NCBI GenBank assembly: GCA_019638185.1
Contig: JAHBUH010000002.1
Span: forward strand, 62,001-126,000
Direction of reading: 5' to 3'
Source of the DNA: Leadbetterella sp.
Lineage (GTDB): Bacteria; Bacteroidota; Bacteroidia; Cytophagales; Spirosomataceae
DNA: 64,000 bases
Shown: positions 57,022 through 64,000 of the stretch, piece by piece
Position numbering within the stretch: position 1 is the stretch's first letter
Layout of the letters: each line of letters starts with the position of its first letter
Translations under genes and position numbers: made by a program
Notes under the pieces: model-generated
Seen by the model: only the letters and a program-made list of their open reading frames with translations
The model's database searches: none
What the model was told of the DNA's origin: nothing

Positions 57022-59295
57022 ATGAGGTATATATTGACATTTATAATAGGGTTAGTGGGTATAGGGGTGCATGCTCAAACGGGGAGCATAGCCGGTCAGG
57101 TGCTTTCAGGGAACAAGCCCCTGGAGTCTGCCACGGTAACGGTAAGAGGTAAAAATATAGGTGCGGTGACGGATTCTACGGGTGCATTTATCCTGGCTAA
57201 TGTTCCCGTGGGCCGGCAGACCATTGATGTAAGCCTGATAGGCTATAACCGTACGGCAGTGGGAACTGACGTAAAAGCCGGCCGGAATACCCTGGCGGAT
57301 ATCGCTTTACTGCCTACGGATAACTCGCTGCATGAGGTGGTGGTCAGCGGTACCATGAAAGAGGTTTCCCGCCTGGAAAGCCCGGTGCCGGTAGAGGTTT
57401 TTTCGGCCCGGTTTTTTAAGGCAAACCCTACGCCTTCTATTTTTGATGCCCTGCAAACGGTTAACGGCGTACGGCCGCAGGTAAACTGCAATGTATGCAA
57501 TACGGGTGATATCCACATTAACGGCCTGGAAGGGCCCTACACCATGGTCCTGATAGATGGGATGCCTATAGTAAGCGGGCTGTCTACGGTTTACGGCCTA
57601 AGCGGCATTCCGCAGGCCCTGATAGACAGGATGGAGGTGGTAAAGGGGCCGGCTTCCACGCTTTACGGGAGCGAGGCCGTGGGCGGACTGATCAATATTA
57701 TCACCAAAACGCCCCAGAAAGCCCCGGTGTTTTCGGCCGATGCTTTTGCCACTACCTGGGGCGAGGTAAGCACTGACCTGGCCGGCAAGTTCAGCGTAGG
57801 GGAGAAGACCCGGTCGCTGCTGGGGGTAAATTATTTCAATTTCCAGAACCCGGTGGATAAGAATAAGGATAATTTCACCGATCTGACGCTGCAGAACCGG
57901 ATATCGGTGTTTAATAAATGGGATTTTCAGCAGAAGGGAGGCCGGGCGCTGTCGCTGGCTGCCCGTTATATGTATGAAGACCGCTGGGGCGGCGAAATGA
58001 ACTGGAACCGCTCCTACCGGGGCGGCGACCAGGTATATGGCGAAAGCATTTATACGAAACGCTGGGAGGCATTCGGCAATTACCGGCTGTCATCGAAGCT
58101 GAATTTTATGTTCAGCGCCAACTGGCACGATCAGAACAGCGTATACGGCCACACGCCTTACCTGGCTAACCAGAACATTTATTTCGGGCAGCTGACCTGG
58201 GGCCACCGGGTGAAGGCGCATGACCTGCTGGCCGGCCTGGCGTATCGCTATACGTATTATGACGATAACACCCCGGCCACTTTTGTTAACGGCCGGAACC
58301 GGCCTAACCACACGTATCTGCCGGGCGTTTTTCTCCAGGATGAGATCCGGTTGAACACTAACCACACGGTTATGCTGGGTGCCCGTTATGATTACAATTC
58401 GGTGCACGGAAGTATTTTCTCGCCCCGGGTGAATTATAAATGGAGCTCGGATGACCGCACTACGGTATTCCGGCTGGGCGGAGGAAACGGCTTCCGGGTG
58501 GCCAATGTATTTACCGAAGACCATGCGGCCCTTACCGGGGCACGGCAGGTGGTGTTCCTGGAAGACCTGAAGCCCGAAACTTCCTGGAATGTAAATGCTA
58601 ACCTGGTGAAGAAGTTTTACCTGAAAAGCGGCACTTTCCTGAATTTTGACGGTACGGCTTTCTATACCTATTTTACGAATAAGATCATTCCCGATTATGA
58701 TACCGACCCTAACCGCATTATTTACGCTAACCTGGACGGTTACGCGGTGTCCCGGGGAGTATCGCTGAATGCCGACCTGGCTTTTGCCAGCGGCCTGAAG
58801 TTCTTACTGGGCGGTACCCTCCTGGATGTGTATAATACCGAAGCCGGTGGTAAGAAGGAAAGGCAGATGTTTGCCGAGCGTTTTACGGGCACCTGGAGCA
58901 TAGGCTACACGTTTCCGAAGCCGAAGATCAGCATAGACTACACCGGGAACGTCTACGGTCCCATGCGCCTGCCCCTGTTAGGGCCTACTGATCCCCGGCC
59001 GGAGTATTCACCGGTGTGGAGCATTCAGAATATCCAGGTGGTGAAAACGTTTAATGACCGGTGGGAGATCTACGGAGGGGTGAAAAACCTCCTGAACTGG
59101 ACCCCGGCTAAGAGCGTACCCTTCCTGATAGCCCGGCCGCAGGACCCCTTTGATAAGCAGGTGGTATTTGATGCCAATAATACCCCGGTGGTGAATGAGA
59201 ATAACCCTTACGGGCTGACGTTTGATCCGTCGTATGTATATGCCTCTAACCAGGGGATAAGAGGATTCCTGGGGGTACGGTTTACGGTGAAATGA
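57022..59295 (+). CDS. TonB-dependent outer-membrane receptor (probable metal or metal-chelate uptake)
   Basis: 757 residues. Signal peptide (1-19, ends VHAQ), a carboxypeptidase-regulatory-like domain (about 22-105: GSIAGQVLSGNKPLESATV), a TonB plug (about 110-235) and a barrel to the end. The plug holds an unusual CxxC, NCNVCNTGDIHINGLEG (Cys156, Cys159), then the well conserved VLIDGMPIVSGL and YGSEAVGGLINIITKTP. This CNVC-type receptor group is seen with metal-regulated genes in Bacteroidota; the substrate is not known. The promoter contains a metal-regulator-like operator. Confidence 0.92.
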   Translation: MRYILTFIIGLVGIGVHAQTGSIAGQVLSGNKPLESATVTVRGKNIGAVTDSTGAFILANVPVGRQTIDVSLIGYNRTAVGTDVKAGRNTLADIALLPTDNSLHEVVVSGTMKEVSRLESPVPVEVFSARFFKANPTPSIFDALQTVNGVRPQVNCNVCNTGDIHINGLEGPYTMVLIDGMPIVSGLSTVYGLSGIPQALIDRMEVVKGPASTLYGSEAVGGLINIITKTPQKAPVFSADAFATTWGEVSTDLAGKFSVGEKTRSLLGVNYFNFQNPVDKNKDNFTDLTLQNRISVFNKWDFQQKGGRALSLAARYMYEDRWGGEMNWNRSYRGGDQVYGESIYTKRWEAFGNYRLSSKLNFMFSANWHDQNSVYGHTPYLANQNIYFGQLTWGHRVKAHDLLAGLAYRYTYYDDNTPATFVNGRNRPNHTYLPGVFLQDEIRLNTNHTVMLGARYDYNSVHGSIFSPRVNYKWSSDDRTTVFRLGGGNGFRVANVFTEDHAALTGARQVVFLEDLKPETSWNVNANLVKKFYLKSGTFLNFDGTAFYTYFTNKIIPDYDTDPNRIIYANLDGYAVSRGVSLNADLAFASGLKFLLGGTLLDVYNTEAGGKKERQMFAERFTGTWSIGYTFPKPKISIDYTGNVYGPMRLPLLGPTDPRPEYSPVWSIQNIQVVKTFNDRWEIYGGVKNLLNWTPAKSVPFLIARPQDPFDKQVVFDANNTPVVNENNPYGLTFDPSYVYASNQGIRGFLGVRFTVK

Positions 59296-59360
59296 TGCAG
59301 CTGGCCGCGTTTCCGGTAGGTTAAACTTTCCCCGGCGGGATACCTGTAAAGCTGCCGGGT

Positions 59361-61925
59361 TTACAGCCGGAAGCTTCCCCGGATCAGGAACTGCCGCGGT
59401 CTCAGTTGAAATACAGTTTCCTGCATCAGGTAGTTATTCAGGTAAATATTCCGGAAGGTATCCTGGTCCAGGAGGTTAATCACCCCCACCTCAAAGTCCT
59501 GTTTGATCTTAGGGATAGTGTATCGAAAGGTCAGGTCACTGAAAAAATAGTCGGTCTTCCGGATGCGGTGATGTTCTGCGCTCAGCAGGATCACCGTATT
59601 TTTCAGGGCACTCACGGCTATGCCCACCTGCTGCTGAAACTGTCTTATGTTTTCCGGGTTTCCGCTTACCTGCGATACAGCATACTGGGTGGCATAGCTC
59701 AATTCCAGTCGCCTGAAGCGGTTAACGCTTACCCGGGCGTGGGGTGTCAGGGTACGGTTAGTGTAAGTACCGAGGGTGCCGTTAACCGATTGCCGGCCGG
59801 TAAATGAGGAGACGCTCAGCCCCGCCGAAACTAGGGATTTAACTCCAAAGAAGTATTGGGCCGCCCGGACACTCCCGAAATGCATGCGGGTGACGTTTCT
59901 TTGGGCGGTGTACTGCACTTCGCCGGAGCCGTCGGGAAGGATGTGGTTTTGGGGAAGCTGGTTCAGGGTATTCCGGGTAGTGTTTAGCTGGATACTCATG
60001 CTCAGGCCGGCCACCACGTTATTGTAATTAGCACCTGTTCCTGCCGAGAGCTGGTGGTTATCCGTGAACCCTGCATTTTTACTGACCACGCTAAGGTAGT
60101 TTCGCATGATGCTTCCCGGGTACATATCGCCCAGCCGCGCCAGGGTGTTATTGTACCGGATATTACCGGTAAATTCCAGGTTAGGGGTACTTCTCAGCCG
60201 CGCATTCAGTACGGGTTCCGGCACCAGGCGGCTGAAGGTTTGGCTGCGTTCCTGCGGAGCATAGAGAATATAATAATGGGCCAGGGGCAGGTTCAGGCTG
60301 AGCCACCATTTGCCGGGTGTAAGGACCATTCCTGCAGAAACGTAGGTTTTAAAGGTGTTCCATTGAAAATTATTGACCGTATCCATGGTGATCTCATGGC
60401 CGGTAAGCCTGGTTTTTATATGCGAAAGCGCTATCTGGGAACCTGCCCGCAGCGACAGCGAGACGCGTTTTTTCAGCTTTACCGAAAAATCGGCGTAGTT
60501 ATGGGTGCTGAGACCGCGGTGGGAAAAATCCTGCTGCGGGTTCGCCAGGCTATCCGTATCGGTAAGCTTTACAGACAAGGCCTGGAGATTCTGCACATAG
60601 GAAGTAAGCGAATAGAAGTTATAGGTTTTATGGGTCCGGGTAAATATCCGGTGGAAGTTATTGCTTATGCGGAGATTCCCGGTAGTGTTTTCCTGGCGGT
60701 AGAGGCGGGTGAGGCGTTCGTTCTGCCCCTGGTCGGCCCGCCATTCTTTTTCCACGATGAGCTTATTGGTAAAGTAGGTTTTCGGGGCATTTTTAATCAG
60801 TTCCAGGGTGCCGGAAAGCTGGTTAGTCCGGAAGCGGCTGTGAATATCTTCGGTAAAGTGTACGGTTTCATCGCCCAGGAAATAGGTGGTGGAGCTGGTT
60901 CCGGCACGTTTTTGCTGATCCAGGATAAGGGAGGTGTTCAGCTTCACTTCCAGGGAGCGGGGTGTTTTTTTTAGTACATTCAGGGAGAGGGCGTGCGAGC
61001 GGTTATCCATCCAGCGCTTCGAAGCGAAGCCCGGCGGGACGGGTGAAGACACGGTCAGCCAGTTTTCTTTGGAAAACAGCTCGTTCTGAAACATATCGAA
61101 AAACAGGGGAAAGAGATTTTCACCGGTGTTATTGGATCGGGCGGAGGCCAGGAACTGGAAGTCGGGCACAAAGACAATGGGCGTGGCATTCACGTTCCAG
61201 AGAAAAGGCGTCAAGCCGGCGCCGTACTGGAAATTCCCGGTTTTAGTGACCTTATTTTTCAGCCGGATATTAATGGCTGCCCGTTCCGAAGGCTGGAGGC
61301 TGTCCAGCGCCCGGATGGGCTGGTGATTTTCAAAAATTTCCACCGTGGCCACTTTGCCGTGGGGCAGGTTCTCGTTCACCAGGCCGTAGCGGCCATCCAG
61401 GAGGTTCATGTTTTCCACATAGTAGCGATTGATGGGTTTGCCCTGGTATAAGATCTTGCCGTCGGGATCCACGTCTATGCCGGGTAGTTTTTTAATCACA
61501 TCACCGATGGTACGGTCAGCCGCCGACTGAAATTTTTCCACGTTATAGGAGAGGGTGTCGCCACGCCGCCGGATGGGCGGCGCTTCCACTTTCACTTCTT
61601 TCAGCGCGAAATCCCCTTTCTGAAGCGTAAAGTTCAGTTGTTGGTTTCGATTAGGGAGCAAGTATTCCTGGTTAGTATAGCCCATTTTACTGACGGTGAG
61701 CAGGAGGCTGTCGGCCGCTGCCGTCACCTTCAGCAGGTAAGAGCCGTCGGCTTTAGTGATGGCGAAGGCCAGGATCCGGCCTTCTGCTTTGGCGGTGATG
61801 TTTGCGGAGGGCAGGGGTTTCTGATCGGTATCCCGCACGGTTCCTTCTATGAGGGTCTGGGCGAAGCTGAATTTCCAACAAAGCAAAAAGGTAGCCCAAA
61901 GTATTATTTGGATAAAAGACTTCAT
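59361..61925 (-). CDS. TonB-dependent-receptor-like outer-membrane protein paired with GLPGLI
   Basis: 854 residues. Signal peptide (1-22, ends SFAQ); carboxypeptidase-regulatory-like domain (about 25-110); plug-like region (VKVEAPPIRRRGDTLSYNVEKF, VIKKLPGIDVDPDGKILYQG, about 112-225) and a large barrel ending LRPRQFLIRGSFRL. This receptor type, in which the plug motif is degenerate compared with SusC, regularly sits beside GLPGLI proteins in Bacteroidota. Its GC content matches the genome, unlike the two genes upstream. It is convergent with the previous receptor; 65 bp separate them. Confidence 0.88.
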   Translation of the reverse strand: MKSFIQIILWATFLLCWKFSFAQTLIEGTVRDTDQKPLPSANITAKAEGRILAFAITKADGSYLLKVTAAADSLLLTVSKMGYTNQEYLLPNRNQQLNFTLQKGDFALKEVKVEAPPIRRRGDTLSYNVEKFQSAADRTIGDVIKKLPGIDVDPDGKILYQGKPINRYYVENMNLLDGRYGLVNENLPHGKVATVEIFENHQPIRALDSLQPSERAAINIRLKNKVTKTGNFQYGAGLTPFLWNVNATPIVFVPDFQFLASARSNNTGENLFPLFFDMFQNELFSKENWLTVSSPVPPGFASKRWMDNRSHALSLNVLKKTPRSLEVKLNTSLILDQQKRAGTSSTTYFLGDETVHFTEDIHSRFRTNQLSGTLELIKNAPKTYFTNKLIVEKEWRADQGQNERLTRLYRQENTTGNLRISNNFHRIFTRTHKTYNFYSLTSYVQNLQALSVKLTDTDSLANPQQDFSHRGLSTHNYADFSVKLKKRVSLSLRAGSQIALSHIKTRLTGHEITMDTVNNFQWNTFKTYVSAGMVLTPGKWWLSLNLPLAHYYILYAPQERSQTFSRLVPEPVLNARLRSTPNLEFTGNIRYNNTLARLGDMYPGSIMRNYLSVVSKNAGFTDNHQLSAGTGANYNNVVAGLSMSIQLNTTRNTLNQLPQNHILPDGSGEVQYTAQRNVTRMHFGSVRAAQYFFGVKSLVSAGLSVSSFTGRQSVNGTLGTYTNRTLTPHARVSVNRFRRLELSYATQYAVSQVSGNPENIRQFQQQVGIAVSALKNTVILLSAEHHRIRKTDYFFSDLTFRYTIPKIKQDFEVGVINLLDQDTFRNIYLNNYLMQETVFQLRPRQFLIRGSFRL

Positions 61926-62054
61926 GATAGTATAACTATTCCGGAATATCTATTTCAGTCTCAACTATTTAAGAGAAACTCTAAAAGTTAAACAATTAAT
62001 GAATTTTAACCATCTTTTTCCTTGGCGGATAGCGCTACATATAATTTTTCTATA

Positions 62055-62912
62055 TCATTCGATATAGTTATAATCACGCTGTTCTTTCTTTATGAAAAGC
62101 ATTAATTCCTCTTTTGTCATAGATTTGCCACTTATTCTTATATCACCCACAATTGCACCTCCATTACTTTCCATTTGTTCAAATGGGTTATCTCTTATCC
62201 TTTGCTGAATCTCTTTAAATCTTTCTTCATCAATCAGATGGTAGTTAGGGGGGATGTGTAGGAGTTTCTCCGGCAATTGGCGTTCCAGGCCGGAAATATG
62301 AAAAATATAGTCCCCTTCTTTAGATACTATTCTAAGAATCAACCCGGGAAGCCCGGCAAACTTATAAGGGCCATCAGAAACAGGTATTTCCGGGGTAAAC
62401 CAGGCTATCCATTCTCTTTCACCAAATTGGCATTCTGCTTTGAAGCACTGCATTCCGCTAATGATACTGTCTCCGTTGCTGATAATGTTCCAGTTTTGGG
62501 GGTTCATAGAGGCGCGCCGGTATGCATTATACTGTTTTTGCAGATGTTCTTCTATAACCGTAGTATTTCTTTCCTCGAAATTCTTTACAATAGTGCATTT
62601 AAACCATGGAAGTCCGATCATACTTAATTCGCTTGCCCTTTCCTGGGGTGATATGGCTTTTTCCAACGCAATATTTTTAAGTAATAATTTATTATCGATG
62701 AAAACGGATTCTTTTGGTGAAATAAACAATTTAACAGCCTCTTTTGATCTCTTGCTACTGTTTTTCATCTTTTTTATATCTAATGTGTAAGAGACAATGA
62801 GAACATTATCCTTTTCTCCTTTAAAGACTTCTCTAGGAGCGCTAATCAGGTAAAAGAAAAATAATCCCCCTATACATTTTATGAGGAAATTAATATTTAG
62901 AGCATATAACAT
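62055..62912 (-). CDS. GLPGLI family protein
   Basis: 285 residues, with a hydrophobic N-terminal signal or anchor (about 6-24, LNINFLIKCIGGLFFFYLIS). The family motif is complete as FAGLPGLILRIV at about 192-203, preceded by the conserved WIAWFTPEIPVSDGPYKF. GLPGLI proteins are exported, of unknown function, and typically lie next to the kind of outer-membrane receptor found 130 bp downstream here. The gene is markedly AT-rich (Ile, Lys, Asn and AT-ending codons) compared with most of the window, suggesting recent transfer. Confidence 0.9.
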   Translation of the reverse strand: MLYALNINFLIKCIGGLFFFYLISAPREVFKGEKDNVLIVSYTLDIKKMKNSSKRSKEAVKLFISPKESVFIDNKLLLKNIALEKAISPQERASELSMIGLPWFKCTIVKNFEERNTTVIEEHLQKQYNAYRRASMNPQNWNIISNGDSIISGMQCFKAECQFGEREWIAWFTPEIPVSDGPYKFAGLPGLILRIVSKEGDYIFHISGLERQLPEKLLHIPPNYHLIDEERFKEIQQRIRDNPFEQMESNGGAIVGDIRISGKSMTKEELMLFIKKEQRDYNYIE

Positions 62913-62935
62913 ATTATAGGATATTTAATATTAAG

Positions 62936-62971
62936 AAAGAACAACCACTGAAAAATAAATGGTTGTTCTTT
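62936..62971 (-). terminator. Hairpin/terminator after the Cys-rich protein gene
   Basis: 12-bp perfect stem AAAGAACAACCA / TGGTTGTTCTTT with a 12-nt loop and a modest minus-strand T-run, 15 nt after the stop at 62987. It lies between the Cys-rich gene and GLPGLI, so GLPGLI may be expressed by read-through or from its own promoter. Confidence 0.7.
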
Positions 62972-62986
62972 AATAAATGCGTCTTA

Positions 62987-63388
62987 CTAATATTCTAAAC
63001 AATCACTAGGATTCATTCCAACTGATGAAATACTATAATTGCAGCCTGGGCATAAGGAGCTGCTAATACCTAAAAGTTGGCTTAGTGCGCTGCCCATCGA
63101 CTCTTCAGGTAGTGTCGCGATATTGATCGAGCCGGAAGAACATGGGGGGGCGCAACTTACAGAGCCGGATCCAATGAAACATTCCCTTACCATAATTTGA
63201 GAGGAAGGGTTATTCTCTTGGGATAGATGAGCTTGTATTTTTTTGATAACTTCATCAGAAATTATTTCACCATTACTGATTAAAGGGAGCTCATCAGATA
63301 CCATTTGTTGAGATTTTTTAGCCAAACCTTCGTTGGCAAATACCCCAAATGAAATTAATGAGAAGAATACTACAAAAAAAGATTTCAT
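62987..63388 (-). CDS. Small secreted six-cysteine protein of unknown function
   Basis: 133 residues. Signal peptide at 1-18 (ends GVFA). The mature N-terminal part is charged and helical (ELPLISNGEIISDEVIKKIQ). The C-terminal half carries six cysteines in the order ECFIGSG, SVSCAPPCSSG, LCPGCNYS, SDCLEY, enough for three disulfides. Some of this resembles the small NVEALA-type Bacteroidales exported peptides (C-x-GSGSV-x-C), but the NVEALA motif itself is absent, so I leave it unassigned. It is AT-rich and lies directly upstream of GLPGLI and its receptor. Confidence 0.75.
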   Translation of the reverse strand: MKSFFVVFFSLISFGVFANEGLAKKSQQMVSDELPLISNGEIISDEVIKKIQAHLSQENNPSSQIMVRECFIGSGSVSCAPPCSSGSINIATLPEESMGSALSQLLGISSSLCPGCNYSISSVGMNPSDCLEY

Positions 63389-63814
63389 GATTTTTAAATT
63401 TAAATTGGTTTATTCATTACCGTGATTTTTAAGCAGCTGTCTGAATATCTCCTGCTACATGCATGTATTGTAAATCTTGGAAAAAAAAATGGAACAATGC
63501 AAATTTATGAAAGTACATTTCAGGATATTTTTATTAAACGGTACAAATCAACCATTTAATTTCTACCATAATACTGTTCAACTCTCCGTTCTACATAAAC
63601 CGGATAGCCTCTTGGCGGTTCATAAAAAGACCATTTATTGTACCATTTATATGGACATCAGATGGGATTATGTGTTCATAGTCAATTTGCGGAATTTCTT
63701 TTTTGACCAGTAGGCGTTGGGGCAGTAGTAGACCGTACAGACGACACAGGCTGCTTCGATATGCCAAATACCGGGACTCATCATTTCTTCTTTTTAAGCC
63801 ATATATTCTTTCCC
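63389..63814. other. Gene-poor AT-rich stretch
   Basis: About 425 bp without a convincing gene. It contains a 78-codon plus-strand open frame (63477-63713) of biased composition with no domain, and minus-strand codons that stay open from about 63590 to 63815 without a good start (fragments such as LVKKEIPQID and MNRQEAIRFM). These may be remnants of a decayed gene. No terminal inverted repeats or transposase fragment seen. Confidence 0.5.
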
Positions 63815-64000
63815 TTATAACTCCAGCACCATCCCCTCTTCCGCCACATGAAAGCCGGCCTGAAGTACTTCACGGTAGGCCGGGCTGGCGGGGTTAAGGA
63901 GGGGGTTGGTGTGGTTCAGGTGAATGAAGTATACCTTGGCTTTTTCGGCGGGGGGCAGGTTTTGGAGGAGAGCCATGGTTTCTTCCACAAACGGGTGGGG
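63815..64000 (-). CDS. PqqB-like metallo-beta-lactamase-fold protein (partial, 5' end outside window)
   Basis: Only the last 61 residues are present. They begin HPFVEETMALLQNLP, then VYFIHLNHTNPLLNPASPAYREVLQAGFHVAEEGM and end MVLEL at the TAA (63815-63817). The HLNHTNPLL segment with its metal-ligand histidine is the C-terminal part of PqqB-type MBL-fold proteins. In Bacteroidota such genes occur without PQQ biosynthesis, so an actual role in PQQ is doubtful. The start and the HxHxDH motif lie beyond position 64000. Confidence 0.85.
   Translation of the reverse strand, partial: PHPFVEETMALLQNLPPAEKAKVYFIHLNHTNPLLNPASPAYREVLQAGFHVAEEGMVLEL

Noticed and set aside
63477..63713. 78-codon plus-strand open frame as a gene.
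   Set aside because: No signal, domain or promoter box; AT-rich sequence makes such frames common by chance.
1..64000. CRISPR arrays, insertion sequences, tRNA or rRNA genes.
   Set aside because: No regularly spaced repeats, transposase-like proteins or tRNA signatures were found on either strand.

Overview
The window is a stretch of chromosome from a Bacteroidota bacterium, probably from the Sphingobacteriia/Chitinophagia/Cytophagia side of the phylum. The clues are SusC-type TonB receptors, a GLPGLI-family protein, the MurF-Alr fusion, an IF-2 with a long N-terminal extension, and -7 promoter boxes of the form TAnnTTTG (the Bacteroidota sigma consensus) in front of many genes. Base composition is moderate to GC-rich except for an AT-rich patch near the right end. 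I found no tRNA, rRNA, CRISPR array or insertion sequence.

Layout. 1-5.0 kb: the 5' part of nnr, a membrane pyrophosphatase with a fused OmpA domain, and a SIMPL-domain protein. 5.1-9.2 kb: a PIG-L deacetylase / VWA / TPR operon. 9.2-14.3 kb: purC and a tightly packed run of aminotransferase, DUF456, GNAT, NIF3 and zinc-ribbon genes. 14.4-18 kb: an orphan ABC ATPase, hpt, a TPR protein and an Lrp regulator. 17.7-21.6 kb: a four-gene minus-strand operon (O-methyltransferase, five-LysM lytic transglycosylase, DUF3109, alkyltransferase-like protein). 21.7-26.4 kb: rimP-nusA-infB with a terminator-like hairpin in its leader. 26.6-41 kb: housekeeping genes (nadE, a second LysM transglycosylase, gatA, tatA, mdh, sucD, metK, lipA, DUF502) with several well-formed terminators. 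41-49 kb: metallophosphoesterase, universal stress protein, pseudouridine synthase, glpD and murF-alr. 49-53 kb: a GH140-like hydrolase, a YoeB-type toxin-antitoxin pair and aroA with a repeat insert. 53-54.5 kb: an SPFH/NfeD pair.

Accessory, metal-linked region (54.6-59.3 kb): a COG0523/CobW GTPase whose promoter carries two copies of a 15-bp palindrome (TGCAACATTGTTGCA type), a thioredoxin-reductase-like flavoprotein, and a TonB receptor whose promoter carries a different, DtxR/MntR-like inverted repeat between the -33 and -7 boxes. This is the strongest candidate for an undescribed regulatory arrangement: metal-chaperone GTPase and outer-membrane uptake apparently under two different repressors.

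Right end (59.4-64 kb): an outer-membrane receptor, a GLPGLI protein and a small secreted six-cysteine protein, all on the minus strand. The last two lie in AT-rich DNA that looks transferred. A gene-poor stretch of about 425 bp follows, then the 3' end of a PqqB-like metallo-hydrolase. Function of the small Cys-rich protein is unknown.
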